From: Oscillospiraceae bacterium | GTDB taxonomy: Bacteria; Bacillota; Clostridia; Oscillospirales; Ruminococcaceae | Length of the DNA stretch: 20,402 nt | Direction: 5' to 3' | Assembly (NCBI GenBank): GCA_016296165.1 | Contig: JAEDJV010000035.1 | Span: forward strand, 1 to 20,402 | Shown here: positions 1 through 7,123 of the stretch, one piece after another | How positions within the stretch are numbered: position 1 is the stretch's first letter | Layout of the letters: each line of letters opens with the position of its first letter | Notes under the pieces: model-generated | Databases searched by the model: none | The model's input: only the letters and a program-made list of their open reading frames with translations | What the model was told of the DNA's origin: nothing | Translations under genes and position numbers: made by a program

Positions 1-413
1 TTAATTATTTCTTCACTAAAATTATTTTTGCCCTGTTCCGGTCTGTTCTCACCATTGTGTCCTGGTCTTTCCTCATCTGTTATTTCAGGCTTTTCAGGAC
101 GTTCCGGTTTTTCTTCATCTGTGATTTCCGGTTTTTCAGGAAGTTCCGGCTTTTCTTCGTCTGTGATTTCAGGCTTTTCACAGTTTTCGCCATTACCAGG
201 TCTCTGGAAATCAGGTCTGTTGCCCTTATCCCCTGCTGCTTCTGTGAAAAATTCGTCGATTTCTTCGTCTTCAACAGGTGTAACAACTGTTTCTTCTGAA
301 CCGGTTGTGTTTGTGATAACTTCTTCTTCGATAGCCTGTGCTGATACTGCACATACATTTGCTGCTGCCATTACGAGTGCTGATACTCCAGCGATAACCT
401 TGTTTGCTTTCAT
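1..413 (-). CDS. Secreted acidic Pro/Glu repeat protein, partial
   Basis: The reading frame opens at an ATG (413-411) preceded by AAAGGAAG at a good distance and runs off the left edge without a stop, so the C-terminus is missing. Residues 1-26 look like a signal peptide: Lys at positions 2 and 5, a hydrophobic Ala/Val-rich core, and a possible cleavage site near AVSA-QA. The mature part is acidic. It contains a 14-residue tandem repeat of the form KPEITDEEKPExPE, present in about two and a half copies (42-nt DNA period, roughly 70-200). No Cys cluster or known enzymatic domain is visible in the part present. The repeat resembles low-complexity spacer or wall-associated segments of exported Gram-positive proteins, but a function cannot be assigned. 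The open frame on the other strand here is the antisense shadow of these codons. Confidence 0.8.
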   Translation of the reverse strand, partial: MKANKVIAGVSALVMAAANVCAVSAQAIEEEVITNTTGSEETVVTPVEDEEIDEFFTEAAGDKGNRPDFQRPGNGENCEKPEITDEEKPELPEKPEITDEEKPERPEKPEITDEERPGHNGENRPEQGKNNFSEEII

Positions 414-599
414 GATAATTACTTCCTTTCGAATTTTAAAATTTTTTTCGTTTGATTTTATTTTCTTTACCTTTTAAAACTGCAGTTTAATTTTTTGTGT
501 TTTTTGTTTTCTGTTAATTAGACGCATCAGAATAAACAAAGGTTCCCTACAATTAAAAAAAATTTTATTTTTTTTCACGAAAGCGTTATAAAACAAATA

Positions 600-641
600 A
601 AAAAAGACACATATCCATTTAAAACCGCATAGATACGTGTC
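600..641 (-). terminator. Intrinsic terminator after the GGDEF gene
   Basis: On the minus strand a 10-bp stem (arms 632-641 and 606-615, one G-U type mismatch) is followed directly by a run of seven U residues. It lies just beyond the stop codon of the diguanylate cyclase gene. Confidence 0.8.
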
Positions 642-651
642 TCAAAATATA

Positions 652-2331
652 TTATTTATTTTTCATCCGGATTTTATTTGCGTACATTCTTGCGTCAGCT
701 TCCTTATAAGCTTTTCGGATATTATCAAATTCTTTTTCATTTGACGTACAATATCCGTATGCTGTACTCATGTTCCAGTATTCATTTGTCATGTTAATTT
801 CTTCAATCTTTTCATTCATCTCTGAAATAAGATCTGATAATTTTTCAAAATTTGAATCCTTTAATATAACTACAAATTCATCTCCGCCTGTACGTCCTGT
901 TTCGCCATACCCACCGAAAACTTCATGAAGAATCTGACCGAATGCTCTTATATATCTGTCTCCCTCTTCATGCCCTCTTGTATCATTTACCATTTTAAGA
1001 TGATTAAGATCAAAAACAATAACAGTATAAGCGCTATTATCACGGTCTATCTCATCAAAAACATTTTCGCATCTCCTTCTGTTTGACAGACCTGTCATTG
1101 AATCCGTAAACGCAAGTTTCTCAAGAGTTTCTTTTTCAGCAGTTTCGTAGAGGGAAATCATTATTCTTCCGATATAATCAGTAAACATAGATATTACGAA
1201 AAAAAGAATACCTATAGATATCCTGCTTTGGTAATCATAAGACCACGAAGGATTTGAATATTTTGTATAATAAAAACGAACAACATCTGATGAACAGAAA
1301 AAGAACATAATAACAAGTCCCCAGAACAGAACTTTGGATTCTGTCTTTTTTCTTTTTATATCTGAAAAAATTACATATATCACAAATATCATAACCATCC
1401 CGAGAAGAATATGACAGAAAAACAGCAATTCCGGGAAATGAACTAAATTCAGAATCTGACCGCCAAATGCCACTATCAGAAATAATATATAAACTGAAAG
1501 CAGATTGTAATAAATAATTTTCCGGAACTTCGAACCGGCACAGGACTGATTTTTGAAATAAAGCAAAAAAAACAAACATGCTAGATACAGTGTTCCGTAT
1601 TCAACAAGTGTTTTCACAAGCAAATCATAGGAAAAAACAAAAAACAGATTATGATTGGCAAGTGTCCATAATCCTACGCACAACGAAAACATGCCCAGAT
1701 AAAAAAGCTGAAAAATCTTTTTATTGACACTCACCATCGATACCGCAACCAATGATGTTATTAAACCAAAAAGAACTAGAAAGATATTTACCGTGAAAGG
1801 TATTCTGTTTTTAAATATAACCGATCTGTCATAGTTAAACGGATTACACAGTCGCGGGCATTCAAGAGTTGTAAAAGCATTGTTTTCTGTAACTTCCAGA
1901 CTGATTGCCAGCGTCTTTCCTTCATATTCTTTAGGGAGTTTAATCAAATGAGTCCCGTATCCGATAATTTTTTTTTCAGAAAGATCTTCATATCCGTAAG
2001 TGTATATTAATTTGCCGTCAAATGTAACGGTAAATCTGCTGTGTATAGAATAAAATCCAATAGAAGCAATATCATACTTATAAGGGAGTTCACAACACAT
2101 CTCAATCCTGTCACCCTTTTGTGTACATGGAAAGGAAAAATTATCAAGAGACACATCTTGATATTCTTTTCCGCAAAGATTAATCTGCCAGTTATCCTTA
2201 AGAAGAATATTACTGTCAATAGTTGAACCAGCATCTTCAGTCAGCTTCATCACAACTATTACTAATACTATAAGGAAAATTATTATTATTCGACTGATTA
2301 CCAACCTTGTATGATTTGTTTCCGTCTTCAT
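652..2331 (-). CDS. Membrane-bound diguanylate cyclase (GGDEF) with extracellular sensor domain
   Basis: This 559-residue protein probably makes cyclic di-GMP from two GTP at the cytoplasmic face of the membrane. It has an N-terminal membrane segment (about 10-30), an extracytoplasmic domain (about 32-180) and a block of about seven hydrophobic helices (180-390). A GGDEF domain fills the C-terminal 160 residues. The architecture resembles 7TMR-DISM sensor proteins. The catalytic motif TGGDEF is intact (GGDEF at 482-486), and the first metal-binding Asp is kept in FDLNHLK, where the second Asp is Asn. The RxxD inhibitory site expected just before GGDEF is absent (GGYGETGR there), so product inhibition through that site is unlikely. 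The ATG start has GGAGG seven bases upstream. The gene follows the rplA terminator on the same strand and is probably transcribed alone. The ligand is unknown. Confidence 0.9.
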   Translation of the reverse strand: MKTETNHTRLVISRIIIIFLIVLVIVVMKLTEDAGSTIDSNILLKDNWQINLCGKEYQDVSLDNFSFPCTQKGDRIEMCCELPYKYDIASIGFYSIHSRFTVTFDGKLIYTYGYEDLSEKKIIGYGTHLIKLPKEYEGKTLAISLEVTENNAFTTLECPRLCNPFNYDRSVIFKNRIPFTVNIFLVLFGLITSLVAVSMVSVNKKIFQLFYLGMFSLCVGLWTLANHNLFFVFSYDLLVKTLVEYGTLYLACLFFLLYFKNQSCAGSKFRKIIYYNLLSVYILFLIVAFGGQILNLVHFPELLFFCHILLGMVMIFVIYVIFSDIKRKKTESKVLFWGLVIMFFFCSSDVVRFYYTKYSNPSWSYDYQSRISIGILFFVISMFTDYIGRIMISLYETAEKETLEKLAFTDSMTGLSNRRRCENVFDEIDRDNSAYTVIVFDLNHLKMVNDTRGHEEGDRYIRAFGQILHEVFGGYGETGRTGGDEFVVILKDSNFEKLSDLISEMNEKIEEINMTNEYWNMSTAYGYCTSNEKEFDNIRKAYKEADARMYANKIRMKNK

Positions 2332-2410
2332 TCAATCATCCTCCAATACTACAAATCCATATATGTCAACCGGATTTTAACAAACCATCTGGAAAATAAG
2401 ATTAGATATC

Positions 2411-2448
2411 AAAAAATCCCTGATAAAGTATTACTCATTATCAGGGAT
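2411..2448 (-). terminator. Intrinsic terminator of the rpmG-secE-nusG-rplK-rplA operon
   Basis: A perfect 11-bp stem (arms 2438-2448 and 2416-2426 read on the minus strand) is followed by five to six U residues. It lies 30 bp past the rplA stop codon and ends the ribosomal operon before the GGDEF gene. Confidence 0.9.
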
Positions 2449-2477
2449 ATCTCTTCTATAATATATTTCAGTAAAAA

Positions 2478-3173
2478 TTATGCACCGAACTTAGCTGTAG
2501 AAACAGGCACACCAACACCCATAGTTGAAGTAACTACGCATGACTTAAGATAAGTACCCTTTGCAGCAGCAGGCTTAGCCTTAACGATAGCTTCGAGAAG
2601 TGTTGTGAAGTTAGCATCGAGCTTTTCTGCACCGAATGAAGCCTTGCCGATGGGGCAGTGAATGATGTTTGTCTTGTCAAGACGGTATTCGATCTTACCA
2701 GCCTTAGCTTCTGTAACAGCCTTAGCTACGTCTGGAGTAACTGTACCAGCCTTCGGGTTTGGCATGAGACCTCTAGGACCAAGTACCTTACCAAGACGAC
2801 CAACAAGACCCATCATGTCAGGGGAAGCAATTACTACGTCAAAGTCCATCCAGTTTTCCTTAACAATCTTGTCAACGAGATCCTGTCCGCCAACGAATTC
2901 AGCACCTGCAGCCTTAGCAGCTTCGTACTTATCTTCCTTACAGAATACACAAACTCTTACATTCTTACCTGTACCGTTTGGAAGTACTACAGCGCCACGA
3001 ACCTGCTGGTCAGCATGTCTTGAGTCAACGCCGAGACGAACGTGAACTTCTACAGTCTCGTCAAACTTAGCCTTTGCATTCTTGCATACTAAGTCAAGAG
3101 CTTCTACAGAATCATAAAATTTATCAGCTTCAACAGTCTTTACACTGTCTAAATATTTCTTGCCGTGTTTCAT
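2478..3173 (-). CDS. rplA: 50S ribosomal protein L1
   Basis: The 231-residue protein is full length for L1. It binds the mobile L1 stalk of 23S rRNA (helices 76-78) near the ribosomal E site and often represses its own operon by binding a look-alike mRNA structure. Family sequence is recognisable throughout, for example GRLGKVLGPRGLMPNPK near the middle and the N-terminal KHGKKYLDS. The ATG at 3173 has GGAGG seven bases upstream. It is the last gene of the minus-strand operon, 127 bp after rplK, and that gap holds an L1-stalk mimic (see 3187-3247). Confidence 0.97.
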   Translation of the reverse strand: MKHGKKYLDSVKTVEADKFYDSVEALDLVCKNAKAKFDETVEVHVRLGVDSRHADQQVRGAVVLPNGTGKNVRVCVFCKEDKYEAAKAAGAEFVGGQDLVDKIVKENWMDFDVVIASPDMMGLVGRLGKVLGPRGLMPNPKAGTVTPDVAKAVTEAKAGKIEYRLDKTNIIHCPIGKASFGAEKLDANFTTLLEAIVKAKPAAAKGTYLKSCVVTSTMGVGVPVSTAKFGA

Positions 3174-3186
3174 ATTTATCCTCCTA

Positions 3187-3247
3187 TAAAGTGGTAATAC
3201 TAAAATGCTTAAACGCTATTTCAGTTAGCGGAAAGTTTCCTCCCACC
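3187..3247 (-). promoter_or_regulatory. L1-binding mRNA mimic upstream of rplA
   Basis: Read on the minus strand, the rplA leader contains GGTGGGAGG (3247-3239) and, about 45 bases later, TACCAC (3196-3191) followed by TTTATA and the GGAGG ribosome binding site. The base of the L1 stalk in bacterial 23S rRNA has the same pair of strands (GGUGGGAGG and UACCACC). Between them are two small hairpins: a GGAAA/TTTCC stem next to the 5' strand and CGCTA/TAGCG (3230-3214). Pairing of GUGG with CCAC would place the ribosome binding site beside the L1 site, as expected for translational autorepression. The match is seen directly; regulation is inferred from L1 operons elsewhere. Confidence 0.7.
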
Positions 3248-3300
3248 ATTAGATAACATACAGTCAATAAAAATTTTGAATGTATAACAAATTCCTGTGA

Positions 3301-3726
3301 TTAGTCTACTACTGTAACGCCCATTGAACGAGCTGTACCAGCGATCATGCTCATAGCAGATTCGAGGCTGCTTGCGTTGAGGTCAGGCATCTTTGTTTCA
3401 GCAATCTTCTGGATCTGTTCCTTAGTAATGCTTGCAACCTTTGTCTTGTTTGGAACACCTGAACCGCTTTCGATTCCGCAAGCCTTCTTGATAAGAACAG
3501 CTGCCGGTGGTGTCTTTGTAACGAATGAGAATGTACGGTCAGCGTATACTGTAATAACAACAGGGATGATAAGACCGATATCATTCTTTGTTCTTTCATT
3601 GAATTCCTTTGTAAAAGCCATAATGTTAACACCGTGCTGACCTAAAGCAGGACCAACCGGTGGTGCAGGTGTAGCCTTACCTGCTGCAATCTGTAATTTA
3701 ATATAGCCAACGACTTTCTGTGCCAT
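3301..3726 (-). CDS. rplK: 50S ribosomal protein L11
   Basis: L11 binds the GTPase-associated region of 23S rRNA and helps couple elongation factors and the stringent factor to the ribosome. The protein is 141 residues, the standard length, if translation starts at the ATG at 3726 (MAQKVVGYIKLQ). An in-frame ATG 18 bases upstream overlaps the GGAGG ribosome binding site and so cannot be the real start. Characteristic features are the Pro-rich PAPPVGPALGQHGVNIM segment in the N-terminal domain and the C-terminal GTARSMGV. It lies between nusG and rplA on the same strand. Its leader carries its own L1-stalk mimic. Confidence 0.97.
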   Translation of the reverse strand: MAQKVVGYIKLQIAAGKATPAPPVGPALGQHGVNIMAFTKEFNERTKNDIGLIIPVVITVYADRTFSFVTKTPPAAVLIKKACGIESGSGVPNKTKVASITKEQIQKIAETKMPDLNASSLESAMSMIAGTARSMGVTVVD

Positions 3727-3741
3727 GGTTTTTTGCACCTC

Positions 3742-3789
3742 CATAAAGTGGTCACGACGAGATAATGACTAGAATTTTATCTCTCCCAC
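3742..3789 (-). promoter_or_regulatory. L1-binding mRNA mimic upstream of rplK
   Basis: The minus strand shows GTGGGAG (3789-3783), a GAGATAA/TTATCTC hairpin, then TGACCAC (3754-3748) followed by TTTATGGAGG. This repeats the pattern found before rplA and matches the two strands at the base of the 23S rRNA L1 stalk. A separate 7-bp hairpin (CTGACTG/CAGTCAG, 3791-3812) lies just upstream. Position and resemblance support L1 binding over the rplK ribosome binding site; this is inference from known L11-L1 operon control. Confidence 0.65.
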
Positions 3790-3840
3790 TCTGACTGTTA
3801 ATCTTCAGTCAGTTAAAAATACGTTTACTCTTCTTACTTA

Positions 3841-4374
3841 TTAATTGTCTTCCAGCCTGATAACCTGTGTAAGGTTTAATGTTGCCGGAGCTTCACGGCC
3901 AAACATTGATACCAGTACATCAGCTGTTCCGTTATCAACGTCAACCTTCTGTACAACACCGACGAAACCGTCCATCGCAGTACCTGATATACGAACACTA
4001 TCACCAGGAGCGATATTAACTTCAACAGTTTTCGACTCGAGAGAAACACCGAGTGCTTCAACTTCCTTTTCTGAAAGCGGAGTAGGCTCTGAAGCAGGTC
4101 CTACAAACCCTGTAACTCCTCGTGTACTCTTAACTATATACCATGAATCGTCTGTGTATACCATTTTCAGCAGAACATAGCCCGGAAATGTTTTTCTTTC
4201 CACTTCTCTTGTTTTGCCGTCAGTAATTTCTGTTACCTTTTCTGTAGGTACTCTTACTTCAAGGATCAAGTCGTGAAGCTTTCTGTTTTCAACAACTTTT
4301 TCAATGTTCTGCTTAACTTTGTTCTCATAACCTGAATAAGTGTGAATAACATACCATTTTGCTGCTTCTGACAT
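3841..4374 (-). CDS. nusG: Transcription termination/antitermination protein NusG
   Basis: NusG binds RNA polymerase across the clamp, increases processivity and links transcription to Rho or to the ribosome. The 177-residue product has the NGN domain (AAKWYVIHTYSGYENKV at the N-terminus, FPGYVLLKM and TRGVTGFVG further on) and a C-terminal KOW domain (APGDSVRISGTAMDGFVGVV). The ATG at 4374 is chosen because GGAGG ends eight bases before it. A farther in-frame ATG at 4392 lies upstream of that site. The gene follows secE by 33 bp and precedes rplK, the order usual in Bacillota. Confidence 0.97.
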   Translation of the reverse strand: MSEAAKWYVIHTYSGYENKVKQNIEKVVENRKLHDLILEVRVPTEKVTEITDGKTREVERKTFPGYVLLKMVYTDDSWYIVKSTRGVTGFVGPASEPTPLSEKEVEALGVSLESKTVEVNIAPGDSVRISGTAMDGFVGVVQKVDVDNGTADVLVSMFGREAPATLNLTQVIRLEDN

Positions 4375-4407
4375 AAAATTACCTCCTTGCATCTAAGCCT
4401 GTAACTG

Positions 4408-4686
4408 CTATCTGTTCAATAAAGTCTTAAGGAGCCATCCCATGAAAACATCAATTCCACCAACAAATAATCCAATAAGAAGAATTGTTACGAGAACAAC
4501 CATTGTATTGTTGATTACCTGTTTTTTAGTAGGCCAAACGACCTTTTTGAATTCGCTCTTCAGGTCCTTAAAATATTTTGCAACCTTGTTTGGCTGCTTC
4601 TTCTGCTTTTTTTCAGAAGACTTTGCCGGAGTTTTACCTTTATTTTTGTCAGAAACCTTTTCAGATTTCAACTCTTCCTTTGCCAT
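4408..4686 (-). CDS. secE: Preprotein translocase subunit SecE
   Basis: SecE is the clamp subunit of the SecYEG channel. The 92-residue protein has a long basic, Lys-rich N-terminal tail (1-35). The conserved amphipathic segment follows, with the family signature KKVVWPTKKQV (about 47-57), and then one transmembrane helix (about 61-85). One membrane span is normal for Gram-positive SecE. GGAGG lies eight bases before the ATG. It is 17 bp downstream of rpmG and 33 bp upstream of nusG, so the three are co-transcribed from the promoter at 4988-5016. Confidence 0.95.
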   Translation of the reverse strand: MAKEELKSEKVSDKNKGKTPAKSSEKKQKKQPNKVAKYFKDLKSEFKKVVWPTKKQVINNTMVVLVTILLIGLFVGGIDVFMGWLLKTLLNR

Positions 4687-4703
4687 AGAGCAGACCTCCG
4701 GTT

Positions 4704-4853
4704 TTACTTTGTTTCCCTGTGCAGAGTATGCTTTCTGCAGAATTTACAATGTTTTTTCATCTCGATTCTGTCAGGGTCATTTTTCTTGTTTTTCTTAGTG
4801 TTGTAATTGCGCTGCTTGCACTCTGTACAAGCTAATGTTACCTTAACTCTCAC
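4704..4853 (-). CDS. rpmG: 50S ribosomal protein L33, zinc-binding form
   Basis: This 49-residue ribosomal protein starts at a GTG (4853) with GGAGG nine bases upstream. The longer frame extending to about 4997 has no ribosome binding site and overlaps the promoter. The family sequence MRVKVTLACTECKQRNY is clear. Cys pairs at 9/12 and 36/39 (CTEC and CKFC) are intact, so this is the zinc-holding (C+) paralogue, not the Cys-less form made under zinc shortage. It is the first gene of the rpmG-secE-nusG-rplK-rplA operon. Confidence 0.95.
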   Translation of the reverse strand: MRVKVTLACTECKQRNYNTKKNKKNDPDRIEMKKHCKFCRKHTLHRETK

Positions 4854-4893
4854 GTGTCGGCACCTCCTGAATGAATTTATCTTCTTCTGATAC

Positions 4894-4912
4894 GTAAGCT
4901 TAAAAAGCTTAC
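4894..4912 (-). other. 8-bp perfect hairpin in the rpmG leader
   Basis: The sequence GTAAGCTT, a 3-base loop and AAGCTTAC form a perfect stem in the 130-nt untranslated leader of the rpmG operon. There is no U-run, so it is not a terminator. A role in leader folding or RNA processing is possible. Confidence 0.5.
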
Positions 4913-4956
4913 CCGGCCTCCCTCTGAAGCTGAGTGAGTATTTCCTGCAAAAGCGC

Positions 4957-4981
4957 AAAAAAATACACCTCACAAAGAGGT
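4957..4981 (-). terminator. Promoter-proximal hairpin with U7 tract (possible attenuator)
   Basis: On the minus strand ACCTC/GAGGT with a 5-base loop (4981-4967) is followed after GTA by seven U residues (4963-4957). The predicted transcription start from the 4988-4993 -10 box falls at about 4981, so the hairpin would be the very 5' end of the rpmG operon transcript. The short stem makes a strong terminator unlikely. Conditional early termination or 5'-end protection are both possible. Confidence 0.45.
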
Positions 4982-4987
4982 ACTTAT

Positions 4988-5016
4988 ATTCTAACATGAT
5001 TTTTTTTAAAAGTCAA
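4988..5016 (-). promoter_or_regulatory. Sigma-A promoter of rpmG-secE-nusG-rplK-rplA
   Basis: On the minus strand TTGACT (5016-5011) and TAGAAT (4993-4988) are separated by exactly 17 bp. The promoter is divergent from the comEA promoter, with 26 bp between the two -35 boxes. Confidence 0.85.
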
Positions 5017-5042
5017 GCATTATTATGAATATATTTTGCCTC

Positions 5043-5071
5043 TTTACATTTCTTTCGAATTGGTGTAAAAT
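5043..5071 (+). promoter_or_regulatory. Sigma-A promoter of comEA
   Basis: TTTACA (5043-5048) and TAAAAT (5066-5071) are spaced by 17 bp, with the ATG about 30 bp downstream. Confidence 0.7.
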
Positions 5072-5101
5072 GTAAATATATGAATTTTAAGGAGATTATT
5101 A

Positions 5102-5548
5102 ATGAATAACGAAAAGAAAATATATTTTTCTGTCGCTGCCACACTGTCGGTCTTTCTTCTTCTTACACTTATTTACAGAGAAATTCCTCATAAAGAAAGT
5201 GATCAGAAAAAAATCAGTGACACTATATTTACACAGACAATAACCGCACAAACTGTTACCAGTACCAGTAGTATGTCAAATGAAACAACACAGTTATCCG
5301 AAATCATATCAGAACAGACATCTTCCAGTACAACCGAACCACCTGCTTCCCATTCCGTACTGATTAATATTAATACTGCGTCAGCTGAGGAACTGATGAG
5401 TTTAAACGGCATAGGTGAAAAAAAGGCTATGACCATTGTGGAATATCGTGAAACCAATGGTCCGTTCAATAGTATTGAAGAACTTACAAATGTAAGCGGA
5501 ATAGGAGAAAAAACTTTTGAAAAACTTAAAGAAAACATATGTGTATAA
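5102..5548 (+). CDS. comEA: ComEA-like helix-hairpin-helix DNA-binding membrane protein
   Basis: The 148-residue protein has a single N-terminal membrane anchor (about 8-25), a Ser/Thr-rich extracellular linker (about 40-83) and a C-terminal helix-hairpin-helix pair. The ComEA signature NINTASAEEL (89-98) leads into LNGIGEKKA and VSGIGEKTF, the two DNA-backbone-binding hairpins. ComEA proteins bind incoming double-stranded DNA outside the cell for the ComEC channel. The protein is shorter than Bacillus ComEA because the linker has no SLBB-type domain. GGAG lies eight bases before the ATG. No comEC is next to it, so a role in competence is inferred from family only. Confidence 0.85.
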   Translation: MNNEKKIYFSVAATLSVFLLLTLIYREIPHKESDQKKISDTIFTQTITAQTVTSTSSMSNETTQLSEIISEQTSSSTTEPPASHSVLININTASAEELMSLNGIGEKKAMTIVEYRETNGPFNSIEELTNVSGIGEKTFEKLKENICV

Positions 5549-5624
5549 AAATATATTGTATATTAATTATTGCATTCGACGATAAAGCACATTTTTTTTT
5601 TATGTTTTTATAATAATACGATAA

Positions 5625-5654
5625 TTGACAAGCAATGAACAATAATGTTATACT
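5625..5654 (+). promoter_or_regulatory. Sigma-A promoter of the PRPP synthetase gene
   Basis: TTGACA (5625-5630) and TATACT (5649-5654) with an 18-bp spacer, 45 bp before the start codon. Confidence 0.8.
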
Positions 5655-5698
5655 TTTAATTAGCAATGCTTAATTTCATCTTGAAAGGATATGGTTAA

Positions 5699-6850
5699 AT
5701 GACAAGTAATTCTGTTAATGAGGTATTATTCAATCCCAAAACAAGAGTAGCACCTCTTGGTCTTATCGCAATGAACGGTGCAACTGAACTTGGTGACAAA
5801 ATAAATCAGTACCTTGTAGAATGGGCAAATCAGAACGGAGAAGATACAGAATCATTTCTTATCGAAAGCCAGTGCCCTCGTTTCGCGTCAGGAGACGGAA
5901 AGGGTCTTATCAAATCAACAGTACGCGGTAACGATCTCTTTATTATCGTTGATGTAGGTAACTACAGCTGCAAGTACAAAATGTTCGGACAGGAAAATTC
6001 AATGTCACCGGATGATCACTTTCAGGATCTCAAAAGAATAATTCAGGCTGCAGGCGGCAAGGCACACAGAATCAATGTTATCATGCCAATACTTTACGGC
6101 GGAAGACAGCACAGAAGAAATTACCGCGAATCACTGGACTGTGCATGGGCTCTTCAGGAATTACAGAGCATGGGTGTTTCAAACATCGTAACTTTTGACG
6201 CACATGACCCAAGAGTTCACAATGCTATTCCGCTTATGGGATTTGACAATGTTATGCCTACTTATCAGGTTCTCAAGACAATGTTCAGAGAAATTGACGG
6301 TCTTCACATCACAAAGGACAACTTTATGATTGTCAGCCCTGACGAGGGTGCCCTTAACAGAAATATGTACTACGCATCAGTTCTCGGTGTTGAACTCGGT
6401 ATGTTCTACAAGAGACGTGACTATTCAAGGATCGTAAACGGAAGAAATCCAATCGTTGCTCACGAATACCTTGGTAATTCAGTTGAAGGTATGGATATAT
6501 TTATCGCAGACGATATCATCTCATCAGGTGAATCTGTTCTTGACATCGCTTATGCCCTCAAGGAAAAGAAAGCTAATAAGATATATGCATATGCAACTTA
6601 CGGACTCTTCACAGATGGTCTCGAAAAGTTTGACAAGGCATACAAGGATGGTTACATTGACGGAATTCTTGGAACAAACATGACATACAGATCACCTGAA
6701 CTTCTCAAGAGAGAATGGTTCATGGAAGTAGACGTTTCCAAGTACATCGCTTATTTTATCGCCGCAATCAACCATGATGTATCAATAAGCAAAGTTATCG
6801 ATCCACACGAAAAGATACACCAGCTTCTTACAAAATACAACCAGAAATAA
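5699..6850 (+). CDS. prs: Ribose-phosphate pyrophosphokinase (PRPP synthetase), long clostridial form
   Basis: This enzyme makes 5-phosphoribosyl 1-pyrophosphate from ribose 5-phosphate and ATP for nucleotide, His and Trp synthesis. The 383-residue chain is about 65 longer than typical Prs. The duplicated phosphoribosyltransferase fold is visible through GGRQHRR (134-140, equivalent to the ATP-binding ARQDRK region) and FDAHDPRVHNAIP (166-178, equivalent to the DLHAxQIQGFF region). The flexible-loop segment KRRDYSRI (238-245) and the PRPP loop IADDIISSGES (269-279) are also present. Several motif positions differ from the classical family (for example SSGES for the usual TGGT), as in other long clostridial homologues. 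Activity is likely but rests on family resemblance. AAAGGA precedes the ATG by about ten bases, and the gene has its own promoter and terminator. Confidence 0.88.
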   Translation: MTSNSVNEVLFNPKTRVAPLGLIAMNGATELGDKINQYLVEWANQNGEDTESFLIESQCPRFASGDGKGLIKSTVRGNDLFIIVDVGNYSCKYKMFGQENSMSPDDHFQDLKRIIQAAGGKAHRINVIMPILYGGRQHRRNYRESLDCAWALQELQSMGVSNIVTFDAHDPRVHNAIPLMGFDNVMPTYQVLKTMFREIDGLHITKDNFMIVSPDEGALNRNMYYASVLGVELGMFYKRRDYSRIVNGRNPIVAHEYLGNSVEGMDIFIADDIISSGESVLDIAYALKEKKANKIYAYATYGLFTDGLEKFDKAYKDGYIDGILGTNMTYRSPELLKREWFMEVDVSKYIAYFIAAINHDVSISKVIDPHEKIHQLLTKYNQK

Positions 6851-6857
6851 TCACTCT

Positions 6858-6899
6858 TTCCCTTCTGTCTTAAACAGAAGGGAATTTTTTTTGTTTTTT
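6858..6899 (+). terminator. Intrinsic terminator after prs
   Basis: Perfect 11-bp stem (6858-6868 with 6874-6884), 5-base loop, then eight T residues and a second T-run. Confidence 0.95.
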
Positions 6900-6902
6900 C
6901 TA

Positions 6903-6931
6903 TTGACAAACAATTTTTTCTGTAGTATAAT
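6903..6931 (+). promoter_or_regulatory. Sigma-A promoter of rplJ-rplL
   Basis: Both hexamers match the consensus exactly: TTGACA (6903-6908), a 17-bp spacer and TATAAT (6926-6931). This is a strong constitutive promoter driving the L10 leader. Confidence 0.92.
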
Positions 6932-6939
6932 ATTAAATG

Positions 6940-7105
6940 TTGTGAACACAGTTCATAAACAAATCGTATTCTAAAGACAGCTGGTAGGTTACCGTAAATC
7001 CAGCCGAGGAATGTGGCTATCATTTTATAATAGTGATTTCTCCTTTCTCGTCTTGTTATGAGGAAGGTTTTTTATTGCCATCTCTTTATTGATACGATAT
7101 CATAT
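6940..7105 (+). ncRNA. L10 leader RNA (autoregulatory 5' UTR of rplJ-rplL)
   Basis: The 190-nt untranslated leader contains the recognisable L10-leader core, AAAGACAGCTGG (6973-6984), GGTTACCGTAAAT and CCAGCCGAGGAATG (7000-7013). These form the kink-turn-containing structure that L10 (with L12) binds in many Bacillota. The CAGCTGG and CCAGCCG strands pair. A terminator hairpin follows (7042-7073). The arrangement fits feedback control in which excess L10-L12 complex changes leader folding and stops transcription before rplJ. Recognition is from memory of the family; a covariance-model search would confirm it. Confidence 0.82.
7042..7074 (+). terminator. Attenuator terminator in the L10 leader
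   Basis: CCTTTCTC (7042-7049) pairs with GAGGAAGG (7060-7067, one G-U pair) around a 10-base loop and is followed by TTTTTT. It lies upstream of the rplJ start, so it must be conditional. Confidence 0.8.
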
Positions 7106-7123
7106 CTTTCGGAGGTGAAATTC

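Noticed and set aside
28..477. 149-codon plus-strand frame with Phe/Ser repeats.
   Set aside because: It is the antisense shadow of the secreted repeat protein, which has a signal peptide and ribosome binding site.
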